Positions 25,070 to 36,527 of a stretch of DNA of 64,000 nt are shown here, piece after piece. Positions within the stretch are counted from its first letter, which is position 1. Every line of letters begins with the position of its first letter. The stretch is taken from the NCBI GenBank assembly GCA_009823395.1, contig CM020509.1, forward strand, positions 6,971,001 to 7,035,000, written 5' to 3'. The notes beneath the pieces are model-generated. The model saw only the letters and a program-made list of their open reading frames with translations, was not told where the DNA came from and made no database searches. Made by a program: the position numbers and the translations under genes. This DNA is from Thamnaconus septentrionalis (lineage: Eukaryota > Chordata > Actinopteri > Tetraodontiformes > Monacanthidae).

Positions 25070-26451
25070 CCGAAGTCTGATTTACAGGAAAACAGCACAA
25101 CTCAGTAAGAGGGGGGCGGGGTTGGGTGAGGGCGCCCTCTGGCTGTGATATTATTATTAATTCACAGCTTTTTGTCCACAAAACAGTGATGGGTGGTTAA
25201 TAATTGTCCTGTCCTTGTTTTTCGGAACACCTGCAGGGAGCCGGTTTGTTTTGGTGTGCGGTCACAGCATTCATTTTGTGACATGACAGATCGCTACGGA
25301 ACCAGACAGCAACACTGCCTGTAATCTTGACAAACAAACCGCGACAGCGCTGTAACTTTGGCAGTCGTAACGTGGGTGTCCGCTCATTCCCTTTCGCAAC
25401 CCGTCCAACAAACTCCGTCGATGAGCTGATATGACATACCCCAGATTGATGGCTGCAATACAGCGCCGTGTCTCTCGGCGTTCTCGACTATTTAAAGGGA
25501 CGCCCTGCCAAAAGAGTTCCGAGCCGACGTCTCGGCCCAGATATTGTCTTTTTAGAAACAGCCGCCTGATTCCTCTTGAGCTCTCCTCGTGTGTGCTTTG
25601 CTTCGAAAACGCATCTCCTTCACTCAATTAATCACGTCTTTCTGGGTCTTTTACCGCTCGTTTCGTCTGTCAGTCTTCCCCTTCCCTTCGTATCAGCGAG
25701 GGGTTTTTCCTTTTCTTTTTCTTTTTTTCCGACCTCGCCGTCTCTCCCTGGCTCTCTGAGGAAACGTCGCTCCAACATCCTCGGACAGAAAATGTAAACA
25801 CGCATATCGTTATTCTGGCACATCTGGAAGACCTTAGAGAGGGCCAAAGAAGCAAAGACGCACAGCTGGGGAGAGGAAAAGATGACACGAAGCGACGGCA
25901 CTAAGGAGACAAGGCATGAAGCGCCGAGGTTTCCGCACGCTGCCGAGCAACCATCTTAATTGTTTGCTTTGGCGCCGCAAAATAAAGATGTTTGACGACG
26001 TGCCGCGCGTCCCCAGCCTCCTAAAGTCTCCCCCCGTGTGACGGATCATTTTCACTCCATCTTCTGATTGCTCGTGTATACAATTGGTCCAACCCCCTTC
26101 CAAAAAAAAGTTAAAATAAAAAGAAATGAGTATCCGTCTCGGTGTTTGAAATCGCCGTCTCCGCTTGGCGCAAAAGCGGATTCCCGCAGCTCGCACCGCT
26201 GCACAGATTCATCTACCGCTTCTTCTCGTTCCGGCCAGAGAAGTCGACTGAGGATTACTTTCCCTCCTGCTACGCGGTTGTCCGTCAGTTTGACGTTTAA
26301 ATTAAGACTTTAAAGGACCGGCTGCAAGTGCGCTGCTCTTTCTCATCGAGAACTCCACTCCTGATGTCCGTTGGGGATTTTTGCCTTTGTTGAGTTTGGA
26401 TAATGAGAGCGCACATTGTGTTTTGTTTTTTTTCTCTCTCTGTCCCTGTAG

Positions 26452-26523
26452 TCATCTGGAGGACAACCAGATCAGTGTGGTGGAGAGAGGAGCCTTTCAG
26501 GACCTCCGGCTGCTGGAAAGACT
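26452..26523 (+). CDS. slit3: slit3 exon 3: leucine-rich repeat 2
   Basis: A 72-bp exon with acceptor tgtag and donor gtaagt, phase 2 at both ends. It encodes [12 protein letters not shown] followed by [12 protein letters not shown], the second LRR of domain D1. This is the exon that best separates the paralogs: SLIT3 has HLEDNQ at the start of this repeat, whereas SLIT1 and SLIT2 have QLMEN. That is the main reason for calling slit3. A (TG)n tract starts 23 bp after the donor and could influence recognition of this exon. Confidence 0.94.
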
Positions 26524-26546
26524 GTAAGTACCACGTCTTGTCCTGC

Positions 26547-26571
26547 TGTGTGTGTGTGTGTGTGTGTGTGT
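26547..26571 (+). repeat. (TG)12 tract next to exon 3 donor
   Basis: About 12 perfect TG units starting 23 bp into intron 3. In RNA this is a UG repeat, the known binding sequence of TDP-43 and CELF splicing regulators, placed where it could act on the 5' splice site. Confidence 0.97.
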
Positions 26572-27053
26572 CTCAGAAAGAAATGCAAACATGTAGATGC
26601 AGGTATGTGACATTATCGAAGTGGCTTGATGCCATCTACATGTCCACGTTACAATATTTGCTGTATTTAAGAAAGTTTTACGAAGCAAAGAGTGACCTTG
26701 AAACATTGCAGTGCTTGCAAAAAAAGAGAAAAACATCTTTCTGACTGTTTATCGTGCTCCTTTTAGTTAGCAGAGAGCAGAGAAAGACGGTTACCAATGG
26801 GTTTGTGGTTTTTGTAGTTTTTCCTACTTGCCTTCGCTGCAATTTCTGCCCAGAACACCTGTCAGTTGGCACCATAGCACGCCCATGACAACATCACGAC
26901 TCTGTGAATGGCATTATTGTTACGTCCCTCATGTTATATAGGTGTTAGAATCACATTGGCTACAAAAAACTGAAAACATCCAAAATGCATATTCAGAAAC
27001 ACGCTGAAATGTGCATAAATGTAGGCCAGCAGTGTTTGACCCACTTCTGCCGA

Positions 27054-27056
<3 letters not shown>

Positions 27057-27105
<49 letters not shown>
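27057..27105. repeat. (CA)n microsatellite
   Basis: Perfect CA tract of about 24 units in intron 3. A shorter one follows at about 27189-27204. CA repeats in RNA are binding sites for hnRNP L. Confidence 0.97.
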
Positions 27106-27106
<1 letters not shown>

Positions 27107-27967
27107 AAGGCTCGCACCGAGTGTGTCAGCTCACACCAAGGTTCGAGTCAACAGTGTTGAGGTGTTGGTGCACAGTGCTGCACTCCCCACACACACACAC
27201 ACACCTCTGCCTGTTTATGAGGGTGCGGTGGGGGATTGACAGGCGGACCGTGTTGCAGGAAGTCGTGCTTCCATATTCCCGCTGAGCAAAGTGTCGGCGA
27301 CGAGGAAAGGCGACGTCGGATCAACTCGCTCCACCTCGTCCGCGGTCAGAAATCTCTTCCAGAGAAACTCCCTCCATGTTTTCTTTCTACCCCCCCCCCG
27401 CCACCTCGAGGGTTTTCAGGCGATGAAACTTCAGCTGTTGCCAAGTTCGTCCCCGGAGAGAAGTTGAGAGGTTCATGTTTTTTTTTTCACCACTTTTTCT
27501 CCGAAACGCACATTTACACTGAGGCGCTCCGGACCGAAGAGACGACGGGAGGCCGTTTTCTAGAGCGAAAGTGAGGGGCGACGAGCCGCCTCTGGTGTTA
27601 AAAGTGTCGCGTCGGCAGAGGTCGGAGGTCGGGACGGAGGCCGAGCTCACGCCAGATCGGACGCCGCGTGGCGAAATGTGGCAGAGTCGTGCCACAGTTG
27701 CGCAGCGACGGCTGAAAGGCCGATGAAGCTGAGGTCGGGAAAATGTCGAGGAGAGAAACAAAGAAACAAAGAAACAAAGACACAACACAAGCCATCTTCT
27801 TTCTGATGAGACTCCTGAACGGCTCCTGGAGATGCTGAAGTGCTCAGCTGACAGCGGCCATGATGTCGTGCCTGTCGGGTGTAAAGTTTCGGGGCGAGAG
27901 GTCCTGGTGCTGAGTCTGCGTGATTTATGGCGCAACAACGCGAAAAACATGGAGCTTAGGCAGTAAA

Positions 27968-28053
27968 CCCTCCCTCCTCTCCTCCTCCTCCTCCTCCTCC
28001 TCCTCCTCCTCCTCACCCTCCTAGGGCTCCTCCTCCTCTTCCTCCTCCTCCAG
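27968..28053. repeat. (CTC)n homopyrimidine block
   Basis: CTC repeats, interrupted near 28013-28026, in intron 3. The poly-Arg frame on the opposite strand is an artefact. Confidence 0.93.
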
Positions 28054-29412
28054 CAGCGTGTCAGCGCATGAGTTATGACACGGCTGCGGCCGTTTGGTCA
28101 TTTAGGGAGCCGAGGCTGGCGAAAAAGTAATGAGTGGCTGCTTTGAAGGCGGCTGGAAGCTTCTAATCCGTGGAGATTTTTTTTTTCTAAAGACCTCTTA
28201 ACCTTTATTTTGATTTTTTTTTTGATTTTTTTTCTTTTTTTACAAAAATACATCCAAAGTTCTAGCAGAGTTTCTTCCCTGCGTCCACCCAAAACCTTTT
28301 TCTTTTCTTTTTTCTTTCCTCTGGACGCAGTGAGATTTTGAGGGATCTGAAGTTCCCACATTTAAAAAAAAACATGTGCCGTCCATAAACTTGTGGTCTT
28401 GTAACATTTCAAAGGTTCCTATTAGAATAAACTCCTCGTTATTATTATTATCTTTTTGCAAACTACAAAAGGAGTCGGCATGTCGGACTGTGGTAACCGT
28501 TTCGTCAGTGCAGGTCTGAGTGCTACTGGTGCGCTGCAGGGGGAGCTGACGGGGGTCCGGCGGCTCCGCCGGCACGAGTCTTTTTCATTTCAGCTGGCGG
28601 GGAAGTCGTCTCGGAGCACGGGAGTCGGCCTCTTATTATCATTATCGCCGGGGTTGAGAGGTCGCCGCCTGTGTCTTCTCCCTCCTCGTCTCTGCTTTAC
28701 GACCCCCCTCTCCATCCCCACTCGGACCCTCCGCCCATCCGTCCATTTTCTTTTCCCTTTTTTTCCCCTCTCGTCCCTCAACGCCTCGTTTCTCAGGCCA
28801 ACACTCCACTAGCGTGATGATACTTTCACTGCTTCCACTCATTCCGGCCACGCCCCCCCGCCCCCTGGCTGCTGCTCACGCTCTGGACAGGCTCCTCTCT
28901 GACCCCATCGTACATCACTTTCGGGTTTTCATCCCGGAGCCCGGTGAAGGAGCATAGCATGAGACATTATTTGAAACATTCTAATCTCCAGACAACTCCA
29001 TATTTAGCCCTGTGTTTACAGCCTGCTGCTAAAACTGATGCTTTGATAGCCACAGGTACAGCCTTGGAAGCCTGACCCAGGGTTGGGGGGGGGGTTGCCA
29101 CTGACCCGGGAGAGGTGTCACTGCCCTCTGTGACATCACAAAGGGCCAATTTAAAGAATTTTCTTTTGCACATGCTGCCTGATAGGTGGAGCGGGTGAAA
29201 GAAGTGTCAGACTGGGGAGTTTGCTGACAGGATAGAGGCACAGATTCAAGGTTTTGCACTCAATGGTACCATTAAGTTGTTGGTTTCAGTCCACTGGCTG
29301 ACTGATTGGCTACAATGTAGATACGTCGGAAAAACATTTGGCAAAGTGCAGGCAGGGCTCGGGTGATAACGACAGCAGGGTGGAGCGGCTGTGTGGCTAA
29401 CAGATAGCCTGG

Positions 29413-29413
<1 letters not shown>

Positions 29414-29448
<35 letters not shown>
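29414..29448. repeat. (CA)n microsatellite upstream of exon 4
   Basis: Perfect CA tract of about 17 units, ending 290 bp before exon 4. Confidence 0.97.
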
Positions 29449-29452
<4 letters not shown>

Positions 29453-29738
29453 AGCAGCACGATAACCTGTAGGCCAGAGGATGGCAGGAGAGCAGGCAGG
29501 CTTTCCCATGAGTTTGACCTCTGAACCCTGAACCCGCCGACCCAGGAGGCGACGGCGTCGCCTGGCTGGCGGTAGCTGAGCGGACATGAAAGCTCGACTC
29601 GGAGTGATATATGGCTGCGCCTCCACCTTTTTTTTTTTTTTTTTTTTTTTTCCTTTTTCCTGTATTTCTTTGACAATGTTTTATAATTTAAACCTTTCAC
29701 TCACAGCCACCTTGTTTTTTTTTTCTCTCTCTCCTCAG

Positions 29739-29810
29739 ACGTTTGAACAGAAACAAACTGCAGTTCCTCCCGGAGCTCCTCTTCCAGTCCAACCCCAAAC
29801 TGGGACGACT
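29739..29810 (+). CDS. slit3: slit3 exon 4: leucine-rich repeat 3
   Basis: A 72-bp exon between a long pyrimidine tract ending ctcag and the donor gtgagt, phase 2 at both ends. The split codon CT+A is Leu. It encodes RLNRNKLQFLPE followed by LLFQSNPKLGRL, the third LRR of domain D1. LPELLFQS is shared with SLIT3 and differs from SLIT2 (LFPELLFLG). The coding sequence is partial in this window. The rest of D1, D2-D4, the EGF repeats, the laminin G domain and the C-terminal cystine knot must lie downstream. Confidence 0.93.
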
Positions 29811-30714
29811 GTGAGTACTCCTCCACTCCTTTTTCCATCCTTCTCCTCCTCCATGCCTTTCCAGTTCCTATTTCACCTTCTTTTGATGTGTTACGTGATC
29901 TGCGTGAAAGCACGGCTGCTGTTTTTCTTTTGTTGTTTTTATTTGGGTTGAGGGTTCAAGTCCCGTCAAGTGACGCAGTGCCACAGTTTAGCGGCTGCGA
30001 AGAGGTTAGAGAGTGTGTCAGGGTGCGTGTGTGTGTGTGTGTGTGTGAGAATGTGTGTACTTCTTTTAAGAGGTGAAAGGGTGCCTGGAGTGAATGTTTT
30101 GCTTGGACCTGTGAGGAATTTTTATTCGGGAATACAAAGTTTTCCCAGAGCCTTCGGAGTGTGAGAGCAGGTCAGGGCGATGCAGAGAAGCCCTCTCGCT
30201 CGCCCTCCTTCCCTCCATTTCTCTGACAGTCCCATCGGCGCTCCCCGCCTGTCTCAGCTCTTCTCTCTGCACTCAGGTCTCTCTGTGTGTCTCCTCCTCC
30301 GAGAGTTCTGCTCGATGGTTCAAACACTTTCTAACCTTTACGGTTTTTCTTTTGGTGGGGTGGGGAGAAAAGCTGAGGGTTGACCCGTGTTTTCTTTCTT
30401 TTTTAACCTGCTTGCACGTCAAATGTACATTTTTACTAGCTGTCGACTCCTTCTCGTCAAGCAGAAGGGCTTTCAATGCCACTTTGTGCCCTTTTTAGAA
30501 AAAAAGAAATTGTTGCTGCATTTCGCAAAAGACCTATTGGACTCTCTTTATTTGCTCAGTGAGGATGCTAGTACTGACAGTTTAGCAGAATTACTTTGCG
30601 TTCACATCCAATCTGGGACAAATGTACAGTATTTGCCTTTAATTTCAACGGGACCCAGTGTGGCACTGTTGCAACTGTCGCCTCCAGCAGTAGCAAAATA
30701 AAAGCGGTCAAACT

Positions 30715-30950
30715 GGTCACATGACCCCGGTACGTCACGTCCGGTGACGTGCAAATGCGAATAAATTGTTTCCATGACACTTTTACAATATACCTCTATA
30801 TCGATACATCTGAAAAACCACCTCATGAGAGCATCAAAACCTTTTAGCCATATTTGAGATGTTTTTCCAAGCTTAGGTGTTTCCATTACCAGTTTTTTTT
30901 ATTGCGATGTTCAGGTTTTGCGCAATTCCAGGGGTAATGGAACCGCTGCT
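30715..30950. mobile_element. MITE-like fragment with 'tttccattac' inverted ends (unassigned)
   Basis: The segment holds two 'gtttccat' motifs (near 30769 and 30877) and, at its 3' end, the reverse complement 'ggtaatgga' (about 30933-30941). The intervening AT-rich DNA contains T-rich and 'gcgcaatt' boxes. This resembles short non-autonomous fish elements whose ends read 'ggtaatggaaac'. At its left edge 'acgtcac' (30732-30738) and 'gtgacgt' (30744-30750) form a perfect inverted pair of CRE half-sites. Ends and target duplication are not resolved. Confidence 0.45.
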
Positions 30951-31651
30951 AGTGACTTCTTGCTCCAGAGCTGGAGTTAAACTCTGCTCAACTCTGGCTC
31001 CCGTGCTGCAGCTGTCAGTCGTGCTTGATTGTCTAACATGGAAAAAAACGACACGACTTGACTCTTGTGTTAACCTGCTGTTGTGTTAGTTGCTGCACAG
31101 TTGTCTTGCAACGCTGCCAAGTTGTGTTGCAGCGCCAGATTTAATGTGTATGCAGATTTCATCTGATGTCTCCATTGTTTTTGAACCGTCTACAAAAGGG
31201 GCCAGAAGGTGATGACAGTCTGTTTAATTTATATTCTTACGCCATCCCAAATGTTTGGAATCCGGGCTGTGTTGGATGTTGTCACGGGGAACAGATCTGT
31301 AACCCACACCGGCGCTTTGGCCTTTGTGTGAATGAGAGCAAAAAGGAGGAGGGGTAAAATGCAAATGATACGGTGGCCTCACTTGTATTTTTCTGCCACA
31401 CTTTCTGCAAAAAAAGCCGCAGAAAGTTGAAAAATGTCGTTCTGGTGCGCGGTGTAAAACCTCAGCGTTGAACCGGGCAGATGTGAGGTTGTGCTTCTCA
31501 CTCCTGATGTATTGCTGAGGACAGCAACCGGCTCGGATGAAGTGTGTAACGGCTGAGAGCAAACGTCATTTACGTCAAACTGTGGCTTTTGTTCGGGATC
31601 GCAGACAGTCCAGAACCCTCCTGATGAGAGGAGCCGGGACTCACACAGCGA

Positions 31652-31698
<47 letters not shown>
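31652..31698. repeat. (CA)n microsatellite
   Basis: Perfect CA tract of about 23 units in intron 4. Confidence 0.97.
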
Positions 31699-31700
<2 letters not shown>

Positions 31701-33102
31701 CATCTTGCCTTGTATGGGTCTTATATCTTGCTACTTCTCTGTGACTGACGGTCCGGCTTCCTCCGCTGCCTTGCCCACTCTTCTGTAATGACCTCTAATT
31801 GCTCTCGATGGCTCTTATTTATCACCGGCCCAATATGGATCCCCATAGAGCCGCTGAATGAGTCGGTGAGAAGGAGTGGAAAAGAGCGCAACATGTTCCA
31901 AACTTAACATTATAAATCTCGACTTCAATGTATCCCCGCTTTGCCATCAGCACAATCTAAATTACAGTGTCTGGAGTTTCATCCTGCTCTTTATTTTTCC
32001 CCCACTTTCTCCATCTTCAGGCCGGCCTGCTTTTTTTCCCCCCCTTTCGTCCACTATGTTTTTTGTTTTTTTTTCGCAGGAATGGAGGAAGTAGCTTGGT
32101 TGTAAATGGGGAGGCAGGGTGAAATTGACAGCAGAGGGACAAACGCAGGTGGAGTGGCTGCGGGGGGGAACCGGAGGGGGTGAAGCCGTGAAGGAGAACA
32201 GCGGCAGAGGCAGAGGAGACGGGGAGGGCGTTTTTTTTTTGTTTTTTTTTTCTTGCCGGTGTGGCTTTCTGGTTTGGGTTCGTAACCTTCCTCCCTGTCA
32301 GCCTCGGTTAGATATTAAATGATGGCAGTGTGATAGGAATTACCTCTTAACCCTCCTATTAAAGTCCTGTGGTTCTGAGGTTTGGAGACGGCGAGGAGAG
32401 GGAAGGAGTGTTTTTAAGGGGGGTGGGGGGGTGTTGGGGTGGAGTGGGGAAGGGGGGTTGGTTAGGTTTAGCTCAAGAGGAGGAGGAGGAGGGTGGGAGG
32501 TACTGGGTTCGGCTGATCGTGACGGGAAACTCGATTCCTTTTCCTGACTCGAGTTTTGAGGAGTCGCTCACCGAAGTGAATCGGGCTTCTGAGTCATTCG
32601 AGTGATTCGTTCATGCTCATGTACGTGTTTAGCTGAGTGATTTAATCGCTCAGTGTCATGGCGGGCATGGAAGGGCAGAACTGAGCTGGAGAATTAAAAC
32701 TGGACAACGTTATTGCAGCCGTTAATTCAAAATATTTCTGCAGGAAGGAGAGTCAGTGTTGTCTGGCGTAGCAAGAACCAGCCAGTGAACAGCGGCTGAT
32801 GGAGACCAGTTTTGACTGCACGCAGTTTGCAAGCGTTGCAAGTTCACGTGAGATTGGAAGGACGGACGGACGGACGGATGGGTGCTGGTGGATGGCGGCC
32901 AGAGAGATTCAGTGTGTGTGTGTGTGTGTGTGTGACCCCCGCTAGGTGATCGCCCTGGGGGCGGGGGTAGCAAACAGAGACAGTGGAGGGTGAGATTGAA
33001 GGATCACGGACTGGAGTCTGTGGCTTTCAGTGTGTGCAGTCTGTGGTCGTCTTCCTCCCCCACTGTTTTAGAGACTGTGGTCTTCCAGCAGAGGCACCCA
33101 GA

Positions 33103-33108
33103 CACACA

Positions 33109-33154
<46 letters not shown>

Positions 33155-33160
33155 CATAGA
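33103..33160. repeat. (CA)n microsatellite
   Basis: CA tract of about 25 units in intron 4 with a few interruptions at both ends. Confidence 0.95.
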
Positions 33161-34282
33161 CATACGCACACTATTTGAAAGCGAGGGATTTCGGATGGAA
33201 AAACACGCGGCTCTCCAAGCGGAGAAGAGTTTCTATCCTGCTCGGCGACTCCATGGCTGTTCGCTTCCTGTCGTGCCGACCCCCGACCTTTGACCCCCGC
33301 AGCCTGGCCTCAACCTCCAGCCTACTGGGTCGTGCATCAGCGCACACGCCCATGCCTGTGTGCCAAAAGTGTACGTTACAATGCGGTGCCCCCCCCCACC
33401 CCATACATGAACTGGCGCTCATTCGTCGACGGCGATGCTCGAGAATCCACCCCCCAACCCCCCCCCCCCCCGACCTCCAAAGACGCTCCGGTTACGTTTG
33501 ATTGGCCTGCAGGAGAGGAGAGGAGCGAGATGAGGAAGAGAAATGGTATGAACGTCAGAGACGAGAGATGTTTCCGACGCTGCTTTAACAGCACGGCCTT
33601 AAACCTGCGTGCAGCCTTACATAATGTAAAAGGAGAATCGACCACGTTGTAACTTTAATGACCTTTGGAATCGAAGCGCTTTGAATCCCCAACCATGTCA
33701 TTAACAAAATTAGAGGCATATAAACTATTTCCAATACTTTGAGTGTTTTGGTGCAATCTAAATGCTAATACAAACAATACACACACATCTAAAGCCAGCC
33801 TTTTGGGTATTCTTTTTTTCAAGTTTTCCCCCTGCCTTTTATATTTTCTGTGTTCCCCCAAATGTTTTCTCTGCGCCGTATGAAAAGGCATCACTGCAGG
33901 GACAACAGGAGCCAAACATTTAGCGCAAAAGTTTTTTTTCGAGGCTTAGTGGAGGAAAGTTTCCTGTCCAGGGGGACTTTGGTTTCGAATTTTATCCAGT
34001 CGATTCCTGTACATGTTTACTCACTACAGGCTAATCTGGAAAACAGTATTAGATAAGTTCTAAGGGAAAGGAAACAAAAAAAAAACCTAGATAAAGGCTC
34101 AGGAAGGAAATGGAAAAAATAAAATCCAACATGAAAGAAAGAGACATTGATTCCACTGTAACCGGGTCCTTTATCATTGCAAGGATCAAGGCATGTGAAA
34201 GTGATGCAAAGTGGGAGGAGAAGGGCCGAGCTGCGCATGAAAACCGCAGAAGAAAACAATGCAGAAGGTGACTGCGGGGTTA

Positions 34283-34313
34283 GCTGCTGCTAAAGGGATT
34301 AGCACGGATGCTG
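34283..34313 (+). repeat. dispersed short repeat, copy 1
   Basis: A 31-bp core (gctgctgctaaa, then attagca, then ggatgctg) that recurs at 36497-36527 and 41572-41602 with roughly 75-80% identity by eye. It is probably a fragment of a larger fish interspersed repeat. Confidence 0.5.
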
Positions 34314-36496
34314 CAGGAGCAGCAGTTCTATCAAAATCGTGTGGCAGTTTTCACAAACTTGAAGAACTGAAAACAGGCGCTAACTATTGTCGCTTTACTC
34401 GACACCAGCTTTGGCAGGAGTCGAGTTAAACACAGTCAAACGTTGCTCCTTTGCACCAAAGGGAAGCCTCTCGCTGCTACAGCTGCTCGTTAAAGGGGTA
34501 TTTATCCGCGTTGAGGAGCATCAACGAAGGTTTCGCCGGGACGCCCTCCAGCTTTCTCTTTCCAAAGCGCTCATCGTCGGACTCTTTTCCATGAGGGACA
34601 TGTGAATGAAATGCAGCGGTTCATCTGGTGTGTCAGATTACTCCACCCCTGACTTGACTCTGTAAGGTATATGTTATTTTTTCTGCTCGGGCTGTCGGCG
34701 GAGGGGCTGAACTGGGAGGTGGGTGGGTTTTTGCGGTGAGGAGCTCGCCGGTCATCTGAGATGTCTTTTCCTCCTAATTAAGTTAATGGAGAATGACGAG
34801 GGCGCTGCCTTTAATCTTGGCTAATTGTCCATTTAGAGGCGGCCGATGTAGTTTTTACCTGCTGGAATGTTACGGCTAGTGTTACAGGAAGTGGGCGTGC
34901 CCCGCGCCGCCGCTGATTGGCTGCGAGTGACGCCCGTCTCAGCGGGGATTGGTGGGCACCGTGCACCCCTGTGTGTCTCTGTGCGTGTGTGTGTGTGTGC
35001 ATCTCGTTCCTCCGCTCCTTTCCCTTTCGCGCCCTCCTTCCCTGCGCTGCCTCTTCCTGCGACACACTCTCCTGCACCCAGCAGGACAAACAGCCGCTGT
35101 TTGTATTGCTGTCAGGTATTGTAAGATTGTTTTCCTAGCACCAGGCTCCGGGCTCTCTGTTTGGCTTTCACGCCGCCGAGTGCCGCCGAGTGCTGGTGAG
35201 AAACAAACAAGCCTCAAGAACACACACACACACACACACACACAGAGTTTGGACTCCCACAGCGTCCTTTTCCCGCTCATTTGCCACGGCCGGCACTTGA
35301 TGCAGCCTCACCGGTACTACTTGCTTTTGCTACTTGCTTTTACTGAACCGTCATCCGTGACAACGCTTCCCAATTAGAACGCATGAGTCACATGCAGGAC
35401 CACAGGCGGGGATTGGAAGTTGTAACAGGTTGTCAAATCCTGCTCCGGGATCAGAGAACGCAAAGTCTTCCGAGGTATAACAGTGAAAATGAACAGACAC
35501 AGTAGTTTTTTTTTGTTGTTTAGTCTCTAATGGGGTAGATTTCGATCGGTGGGTGTTTTCCCCTCAGCGGTGGATGGGATAATCCCCACGTGGGCGGCGG
35601 AGGCTGAAGCTGAAGAGTCTGCACGATGCCCATGAAAGGAGGGTCATGGATAAAATAGATGGAATCTGCAGCGAGTGAAGGTGGAGCCGGGACTCTTTTA
35701 AAGTCAGCTGCCTTAAAAAGGCAATTAGGGAGAGGAAAGACGCTTAAGAAGATGGCAGCGCGACGACAGGAGAACAATGACACTGCGTCCTTAAGCCACT
35801 GCCTGATGCAGAGACGTTCCAGCTTCCAACAATGGCTGCCAGGAAGGAAAGTTTCAGCCTGCACAATGAGAGTCAAGAGGACGGCGTTCAAAATAAATAA
35901 AAGCCTAAGAACACAGTAAGCCAGCGGCTCAGCAAGAAGCTTTGCTAGGCCCTCAGTCACTCTTATCTGATCTGACTGGGACGGTAAAAAGGGGGAGGCG
36001 GCAGGGAGTTCAGGCCAGAAACTGCACCAGGAGGCTCAGAGCCTCCAGGGCGGAGCTCCGCCACAGAGCCCAGAGTGTGATTGAGTGATGTGTTAAAAAT
36101 AAGAAAGACATTTATAGCGGAAGCCTTCGCAGAAGAATAAAAGGGGGGCTGATGTTTTAGTTGGGTGTGTGTATGTGTTTGTGTTGGGGTGTGTGCGTTT
36201 CCCACAGCCATGAACGCAGCGCGACTCTGTCCCCGAGTATATTCTGATAAAAGCACACCGAGAGTGTGATCAGGGTTGTATCATTGTTCAGTTTTCTTTC
36301 TGTAAGTTAACATCAGAACTCGAGGGGAGAAACTTAGTTTTGTAATTAAACGTTTTGCAATTTTGTAATTGAGTAAACCTTCCGAGAGTTGGAGTTTTTC
36401 TAGAAGTCAGAAGCGGCTGATATCATACTGCTGTGAGCAGCCACAGAACAACGGAGGTAGAGGAAGCCAGTTGTTGAAGACCGTTTGTAAACAGTG

Positions 36497-36527
36497 GCTG
36501 CTGCTAAATACATTAGCATGGACGCTG
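36497..36527 (+). repeat. dispersed short repeat, copy 2
   Basis: Second copy of the 31-bp core described at 34283, same orientation, followed by a T run. Confidence 0.5.

Larger units (their letters stand above)
21377..26451 (+). other. slit3: slit3 intron 2 (5,075 bp)
   Basis: Runs from gtaagt to a T-rich acceptor ending tgtag. It contains a G11 run near 22060, alternating TG/TGCG and CA patches (about 22625-22840), a long TG tract and an imperfect CA tract, a small hairpin near 25.05 kb, and a GC- and ATTA-containing block at about 22090-22260 that could be regulatory. No exon or RNA gene was recognised. Confidence 0.9.
26524..29738 (+). other. slit3: slit3 intron 3 (3,215 bp)
   Basis: Runs from gtaagt to a T/C-rich acceptor ending ctcag. 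It contains a TG tract next to the donor, CA tracts at 27057-27105, 27189-27204 and 29414-29448, a GAAACAAA-type repeat at about 27752-27782, a CTC block at 27968-28053 and T-rich runs. No other feature was recognised. Confidence 0.9.
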
